From a bacterium (GTDB lineage Bacteria > CBDUZB01 > JAGLHV01): DNA of 10,379 nucleotides. This document shows, in pieces, positions 6,351 through 10,379 of the stretch. Each line of letters begins with the position of its first letter. Positions within the stretch are counted from its first letter, which is position 1. The notes beneath the pieces are model-generated. The model did no database searches. It worked only from the letters and a program-made list of their open reading frames with translations, and was not told the origin of the DNA. The translations under genes and the position numbers were made by a program. Location: the NCBI GenBank assembly GCA_023132075.1, contig JAGLYT010000029.1:1-10379 (forward strand), in the 5' to 3' direction.

Positions 6351-6590
6351 CTATATTTTAAATTTTTCCATCTTTCCTAAAAGTTTTGTTATCCTTTCTT
6401 TTATTTCTTTTTTCCCATCATAAAGCACTTCATTTTCTTTAATCAACTTCCGGGCCTTTTCATTTTCCTTTTCTAAAAACTTCAATTTCTCACTGTTTTT
6501 TTTAATTTTTTCTTTTAATAACTTATTTTCTTCTTTTAAAAAATAAACAACTTCTACTGTTTTTTTTATTTTTTCTTTTAATATTTTCAT
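6351..6590 (-). CDS. Small coiled-coil protein, ZapB-like
   Basis: 79 residues and almost entirely one predicted coiled coil. Heptad-spaced Leu/Ile/Val alternates with Lys/Glu (for example KEENKLLKEKIKK and KLKFLEKENEK), and the protein ends in KEIKERITKLLGKMEKFKI. It has no membrane helix or signal. Size, composition and position between pheT and zapA match the ZapB-type coiled-coil proteins annotated in the same place in several phyla. ZapB binds ZapA and links the Z-ring to the chromosome terminus in E. coli. Coiled coils align easily by composition, so the ZapB name is an inference from context and none is given as a symbol. The ATG at 6590 has only a weak ribosome binding site (AAGG, rather distant). 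It starts 30 bases after the pheT stop. Confidence 0.75.
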   Translation of the reverse strand: MKILKEKIKKTVEVVYFLKEENKLLKEKIKKNSEKLKFLEKENEKARKLIKENEVLYDGKKEIKERITKLLGKMEKFKI

Positions 6591-6620
6591 TGTTATTTAA
6601 AAACAAACCTTTTAAAACTT

Positions 6621-9032
6621 TTATTTATCCCTTATTTTTACTTTAAAATTTTCCTCCAGCGACTGAAGCACCTCATTATGAATAAAATTAACCTCTTTAT
6701 CCGTTAAAGTTTTTTCCTTGGATTGATAAACAATAGAATAAGCCAGACTCCTATACCCTTCATCTATTTGCTTCCCCTGATAAACATCAAACAATTTTAT
6801 TTGAGAAATAACCTCCCCTCCTGTTTTTTTAATTTGAGAAGAAACCTGAAAATAAGAAATTTCTTTAGGCACCACTAAGGCTACATCTCTTATCACAGCC
6901 GGATATTTACTAATCGATAAATAACGCCTTCTGAGATTTTGACTTTTTAGAAGAGCATCCATGCTTAATTCGAAACCATAAACAGGTAAATCAAAATTAT
7001 ATTTTTCCGCTATCCAGGGAGATACTTTACCAAGTTGTCCTATCTGTTGCTTCCCATTAATAATTATTCTTGCCGATTGTCCCGGATGAAAAAGCAAATT
7101 CGCCCCTTTCTCCATTTTGTAATTCTTGATTTCTAAACTTTCCAGAAGAGATACCAGAACCCCTTTTAAATAATGAAAATCAACTTCCTTAGATTTTTTT
7201 TGCCAATAAGATTCTTCTATCATTCCACAAACCGCACCGGAAAACATCTTTTTCTCTTCCGGTAAAAGTTTATTTCCCTTACTCAAAAATATTTTTCCCA
7301 ATTCAAACAATTTAAGATTATATAAATTGTAACTACTGTTTTTTGAAATATTTTCGAAAATACTTCCCAGAAGAGTTGTACGCAAAAACCCATATTCGCG
7401 AGACAGAGGATTTTTAACCTTCACCGCTTTAGCATAATAAAACTCTTCCCCAACCCCTAATTTCTTAAATTCCTCCTCACTACTAAAAGAATAATTTATT
7501 ACTTCGAAAAACCCTGCACCGACAAAAAAATTCTTTACTTCCCTTTCCAATAAAAATTCCTGATTAGGACTATATTCCAAACTTTCCCATTGGGGAACAG
7601 CAGGAGTAATTTCATCATATTTATAAATACGGGCAATCTCTTCTATTAAATCAATTTCCCTGCTTACCTCCCTTCTAAAAGCGGGAACCATTACTTTTAG
7701 ATTGGAATTATTCTCCGAATTACATTCAAAACCTAACCGCTTAAGTAAAACCTGTATTTGCTTTCCGGACATTTCTATCCCCAAAATCCTATTAACCTGT
7801 TCCGGTCTCAAAGTAATCTGCTGAGGAACAATTTTTTGAGGATATTGATCAATAATCCCTTCTACTACTTCACCCCCGGCTATCTCTCTAATCAATGAAG
7901 TAACTCTATTTATGGCTTTTGCCGCCATTTCAAAATCAGTCCCTCGTTCAAATCGATAGGAAGATTCTGTACTTAACCCTAATTTTTTAGAAGTTCTACG
8001 AATATTTATTGCATCAAAATAAGCACTTTCAATAAGTAAATTACAAGTTCCTTCATTCACCTGAGAATTACTTCCCCCTATTATACCGGCCAAAGCAACG
8101 GCCTTTTTGTCATCGGCAATTACTAACATATCCTTACTTAATGTATATTCAACACCGTCCAATGCACCAAATTTTTCTTTTTCCTCTGCCCGACGAACAA
8201 TAATATGATGATTACTAATAAGATCGTAATCAAAGGCATGGAGGGGATGTCCTAATTCCATTAAAACATAATTTGTTGCATCCACAACATTATTAATAGC
8301 CCTTAATCCCACCATCTCCAAACGGTGTTGCAGCCAAAATGGTGATGAAGAAACTTTAACATTTCTAATGACCCTGGCCAGATAACGGGGACAAAGTAAG
8401 GAATCCTTTATTGTTACTTCTCCCTGTTTTTCTATTTGTTTCCCCGTGTTTTTTAACTCCATCTCCGGTAATTTAAAAGGAACATTTAAAACAGCAGCTA
8501 CTTCCCTAGCTATTCCTATTACACTCAAACAATCCGGGCGATTAGGTGTAATTTCCAGGTCAAGAACTACATCGGGCAAAGGAAATACTTCTTTGAGTTC
8601 TTTCCCTAACGGAGTTCCCTCGGGTAAAATAAGTAATCCTGCCGCATCATCGGAAATACCAAGTTCTTTAGCTGAACACATCATCCCTTCCGAATCAACT
8701 CCCCGTATATTAACCGGCTTTATTAATTTGTTTTCACTTAAGACAACTCCCTCCAAAGCTACGGGGACAATATCTCCCTCTTTCATGTTTTTCGCCCCAC
8801 AAACAATACTATATTCTTTTTTACCTGTATCTACTTTACAAACCGTTAGGCGATCCGCACGAGGATGTGCTTCAACAGACAGGATTTTTCCGACAATAAC
8901 ACCGTCTATTCCCTCTCCTATGGATTGCATACTTTCTACATTTATCCCTAAACTAACTAATTTATCAGCCAACTCTTCAGCAGATAAATCAAAATCCACA
9001 TATTCTTTCAGCCAACGATAGGTAATTTTCAT
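6621..9032 (-). CDS. pheT: Phenylalanyl-tRNA synthetase beta subunit
   Basis: 803 residues, the full bacterial length. It forms the alpha2-beta2 PheRS that charges tRNA-Phe; beta carries tRNA recognition and editing of mischarged Tyr. Domains in order: an N-terminal segment starting MKITYRWLKEYVDFD; an EMAP-type OB fold (about 40-150) with GVIVGKILSVEAHPRADRL and GMMCSAKELG; the B3/B4 editing domain (about 210-385) with NNVVDATNYVLMELGHPLHA and SYRFERGTD; the B5 domain (about 405-475); the catalytic-like core (about 485-690) with NPLSREYGFLRTTLL; and a C-terminal FDX-ACB anticodon-binding domain (about 708-802) starting SKYPAVIRDVALV. No truncation or frameshift is seen. The ATG at 9032 follows the pheS stop by 16 bases, with a weak AAGGG site. 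The usual pheS-pheT order is kept. Confidence 0.98.
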   Translation of the reverse strand: MKITYRWLKEYVDFDLSAEELADKLVSLGINVESMQSIGEGIDGVIVGKILSVEAHPRADRLTVCKVDTGKKEYSIVCGAKNMKEGDIVPVALEGVVLSENKLIKPVNIRGVDSEGMMCSAKELGISDDAAGLLILPEGTPLGKELKEVFPLPDVVLDLEITPNRPDCLSVIGIAREVAAVLNVPFKLPEMELKNTGKQIEKQGEVTIKDSLLCPRYLARVIRNVKVSSSPFWLQHRLEMVGLRAINNVVDATNYVLMELGHPLHAFDYDLISNHHIIVRRAEEKEKFGALDGVEYTLSKDMLVIADDKKAVALAGIIGGSNSQVNEGTCNLLIESAYFDAINIRRTSKKLGLSTESSYRFERGTDFEMAAKAINRVTSLIREIAGGEVVEGIIDQYPQKIVPQQITLRPEQVNRILGIEMSGKQIQVLLKRLGFECNSENNSNLKVMVPAFRREVSREIDLIEEIARIYKYDEITPAVPQWESLEYSPNQEFLLEREVKNFFVGAGFFEVINYSFSSEEEFKKLGVGEEFYYAKAVKVKNPLSREYGFLRTTLLGSIFENISKNSSYNLYNLKLFELGKIFLSKGNKLLPEEKKMFSGAVCGMIEESYWQKKSKEVDFHYLKGVLVSLLESLEIKNYKMEKGANLLFHPGQSARIIINGKQQIGQLGKVSPWIAEKYNFDLPVYGFELSMDALLKSQNLRRRYLSISKYPAVIRDVALVVPKEISYFQVSSQIKKTGGEVISQIKLFDVYQGKQIDEGYRSLAYSIVYQSKEKTLTDKEVNFIHNEVLQSLEENFKVKIRDK

Positions 9033-9048
9033 CTAAAAACCCTTTTAT

Positions 9049-10068
9049 TTAAAATTGTTTCAAAAACCTTAAATCATTCTCATAAAACAAACGTATGTCA
9101 GTAATACCGTATTTAATCATTGCCAAACGTTCTATCCCGCCGCCAAAGGCAAAACCCGTCCACTCTTCCGGATCATAACCAACCGCTTTGAATACATTCG
9201 GATCCACCATCCCCGCACCAAAAAGCTCTAACCATCCTGTTTGCTGGCAAACACTACAACCCTTTCCCTTACATAAAACACAGCACACAGAAACCTCCGC
9301 ACTTGGCTCAGTAAAAGGGAAAAAACTGGGTGTTAATCTAATTTCAATGTCTTCCCCAAACAATTGTCTGAAAAATATCTTCATAATACTTTTTAAATGC
9401 CGAAAGGTTATTTCCTTACCGACAACCAATCCTTCCACCTGATGAAAAACAGGTGAATGGGAAGCATCTATGGCATCACTCCGGTAACATCTTCCGGGAG
9501 CAATAATACGCAAAGGAGGTCTGTTTTTTTCCATTACTCTAATTTGAACAGGCGAAGTTTGAGTTCTCAAAACTATTCCGTCAGAGATATAAAAAGTAGC
9601 CTGCATATCCCGCGCCGGATGATCTGGAGGAGTATTTAAAGCTTCAAAATTATAATATTCGGTTTCTACCTCAGGTCCTTCCACAATATCAAAATTTAAT
9701 TTTTCGAAAATAACTTTTATTTCTTCTAAAATTTTAGTCAAAGGATGTAATTTTCCCCGTGCCAAAGGTTTTCCGGGAAGAGTTATATCCAAATCATCCT
9801 TTAAATCATTTTTATTAATTAACCGCTTTAATTCTTCCTGTTTTAAACTTAATAGAAGATCAATTTCTTCTTTTATTTCATTTGCCAATTTGCCAATGAT
9901 TTTCCGTTCCTGGGGAGAAAGTTGTTTCATTATACGCAAAATCTTAGTCACTAACCCCTTTCTTCCTAAATACTTAATCCTTATTAGTTCCAAATCCTCT
10001 TTTTTTTCTTTTATTTGGGCTATTTCTTTTTTTGCCGTTTCCCTTAACTTTTCTAATTCTTTCTCCAC
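9049..10068 (-). CDS. pheS: Phenylalanyl-tRNA synthetase alpha subunit
   Basis: 339 residues, full length. This is the catalytic subunit of PheRS, making Phe-AMP and transferring Phe to tRNA. An N-terminal coiled-coil arm (1-90) binds tRNA. The class II core begins with HPLTKILEEIK (108-118), followed by GPEVETEYYNFEALN (131-145). Motif 2 contains GRCYRSDAIDASHSPVFHQ (192-210), and FTEPSAEVSV (252-261) follows. Motif 3 is GFAFGGGIERLAMIKYGI (305-322). A cysteine cluster with C262, C263, C266, C271 and C274 (CCVLCKGKGCSVC) lies before GWLELFGAGMV. This CxxC-type insertion is found in many bacterial PheS proteins and may bind zinc. The start is GTG at 10068, supported by AGGAG about 8 bases upstream. 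No T-box leader is present, because the TPR gene ends 16 bases upstream. Confidence 0.98.
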   Translation of the reverse strand: MEKELEKLRETAKKEIAQIKEKKEDLELIRIKYLGRKGLVTKILRIMKQLSPQERKIIGKLANEIKEEIDLLLSLKQEELKRLINKNDLKDDLDITLPGKPLARGKLHPLTKILEEIKVIFEKLNFDIVEGPEVETEYYNFEALNTPPDHPARDMQATFYISDGIVLRTQTSPVQIRVMEKNRPPLRIIAPGRCYRSDAIDASHSPVFHQVEGLVVGKEITFRHLKSIMKIFFRQLFGEDIEIRLTPSFFPFTEPSAEVSVCCVLCKGKGCSVCQQTGWLELFGAGMVDPNVFKAVGYDPEEWTGFAFGGGIERLAMIKYGITDIRLFYENDLRFLKQF

Positions 10069-10084
10069 TCTGAAATCTCCTCTT

Positions 10085-10379
10085 TTAAATGCCTACTAAT
10101 TTATCCAGATGTTCTTTAGCAAAAAAATGGTCGGGTTTTAATTCCAAAGTACGCCTATACATCCGGCTTGCTTTTTCAATCATGTTTTTTGCTTCATAAA
10201 CAATTCCTAAATTGTAGAAAACTAAAGGATTGTTTGAGTTAATCTTCAAAACCTTCTCAAATTCTTCTATTGCCTGATCATACTTCTGATTCAAAAAATA
10301 AAATTTCCCCAATTCTATCAATTCCTGCTCTATGCTGTCTACATCCTCATCTAACTTCTCTTTTTTTTCTTTTTTCTCT
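10085..10379 (-). CDS. Tetratricopeptide-repeat protein (N-terminus beyond window edge)
   Basis: The frame is open from the right edge to a TAA at 10085-10087, giving about 98 visible residues. It begins with a Lys/Glu-rich stretch (EKKEKKEKLDEDVDSIEQE) and continues into at least two TPR helix pairs. The first contains LGKFYFLNQKYDQAIEEFEK and VLKINSNN. The second contains VFYNLGIVYEAKNMIEKASR and RTLELKPDH. The Gly/Tyr/Ala positions typical of TPRs (YDQAIEEFEKVL, ALxLxP-like RTLELKPDHFFA) are easy to see. TPRs bind partner proteins; the partner is unknown. A TTG at 10321 could be read as a start, but the frame continues upstream without a stop, so it is more likely an internal Leu codon. 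It lies 16 bases before pheS and is probably in the same transcript. Confidence 0.8.
   Translation of the reverse strand, partial: EKKEKKEKLDEDVDSIEQELIELGKFYFLNQKYDQAIEEFEKVLKINSNNPLVFYNLGIVYEAKNMIEKASRMYRRTLELKPDHFFAKEHLDKLVGI

Noticed and set aside
8446-9021. 191-codon open frame on the plus strand
   Set aside because: It lies antisense inside pheT, its product is Ser/Thr/Pro-rich with no recognisable domain, and no ribosome binding site supports it. It is a shadow of the pheT reading frame.
10069-10084. T-box or attenuator leader for pheS
   Set aside because: Only 16 bases separate the TPR gene stop from the pheS start, too little for a leader.
9188-10099. Plus-strand open frames antisense to pheS
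   Set aside because: They are antisense to a full-length conserved synthetase gene and show no domain.
10319-10321. TTG at 10321 as the start of the TPR protein
   Set aside because: The frame continues upstream without a stop to the window edge and encodes plausible charged sequence, so the gene is better described as partial.
1-10379. CRISPR array, insertion sequence, defence or phage system
   Set aside because: No spaced direct repeats, transposase, integrase, toxin-antitoxin or nuclease-helicase gene is visible. All genes are housekeeping or SPFH-type.

Overview
This is an AT-rich stretch in which every supported gene lies on the minus strand, so transcription runs from the right edge of the window to the left. 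The content is core bacterial housekeeping, with no mobile element, CRISPR array or defence island. In order of transcription: the end of a TPR protein; pheS and pheT (both subunits of phenylalanyl-tRNA synthetase); a small coiled-coil protein resembling ZapB; zapA; a 6S RNA gene with its own promoter; rarA (replication-associated AAA+ ATPase); a 5-formyltetrahydrofolate cyclo-ligase gene (fau/ygfA type); rny (RNase Y); ymdB (metallophosphoesterase); a 166-residue coiled-coil protein of unknown function; and the N-terminal 235 residues of an SPFH-domain protein related to Bacillus YdjI, cut by the left edge.

The host is a bacterium. RNase Y followed by YmdB, an AT-rich genome with strong AGGAGG-type ribosome binding sites, and a Gram-positive-looking 6S RNA suggest a low-GC, Firmicutes-like or deep-branching lineage (an uncultured Atribacterota-like anaerobe would fit). 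The zapA-6S-fau neighbourhood is better known from Proteobacteria. The taxonomic guess is weak and rests on gene content alone.

The right half (about 6050-10379) is a tight unit for tRNA charging and early cell division. The gaps between TPR, pheS, pheT, coiled coil and zapA are only 16-30 bases, so they are probably co-transcribed. No T-box leader precedes pheS, because another gene sits directly upstream. The only substantial non-coding stretch is 5677-6046. It holds a well-folded 6S RNA (about 170 nt) with a near-consensus sigma-A type promoter. rarA and the cyclo-ligase gene overlap by 14 bases. rny follows 65 bases later and ymdB 109 bases after that, possibly with its own promoter. At the left end, the unknown coiled-coil gene and the SPFH gene form a closely spaced pair with excellent ribosome binding sites.

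Three points deserve most attention. The first is the 6S RNA, with a locus order that merges the proteobacterial (zapA-6S-fau) and Firmicute (6S-rarA) arrangements. The second is the unknown 166-residue protein paired with the SPFH gene. The third is a set of substitutions at otherwise conserved positions in RarA and the cyclo-ligase. Three apparent TTG starts were rejected: two in favour of downstream ATGs with good ribosome binding sites (1239 and 5676), and one because its frame runs off the right edge (10321).
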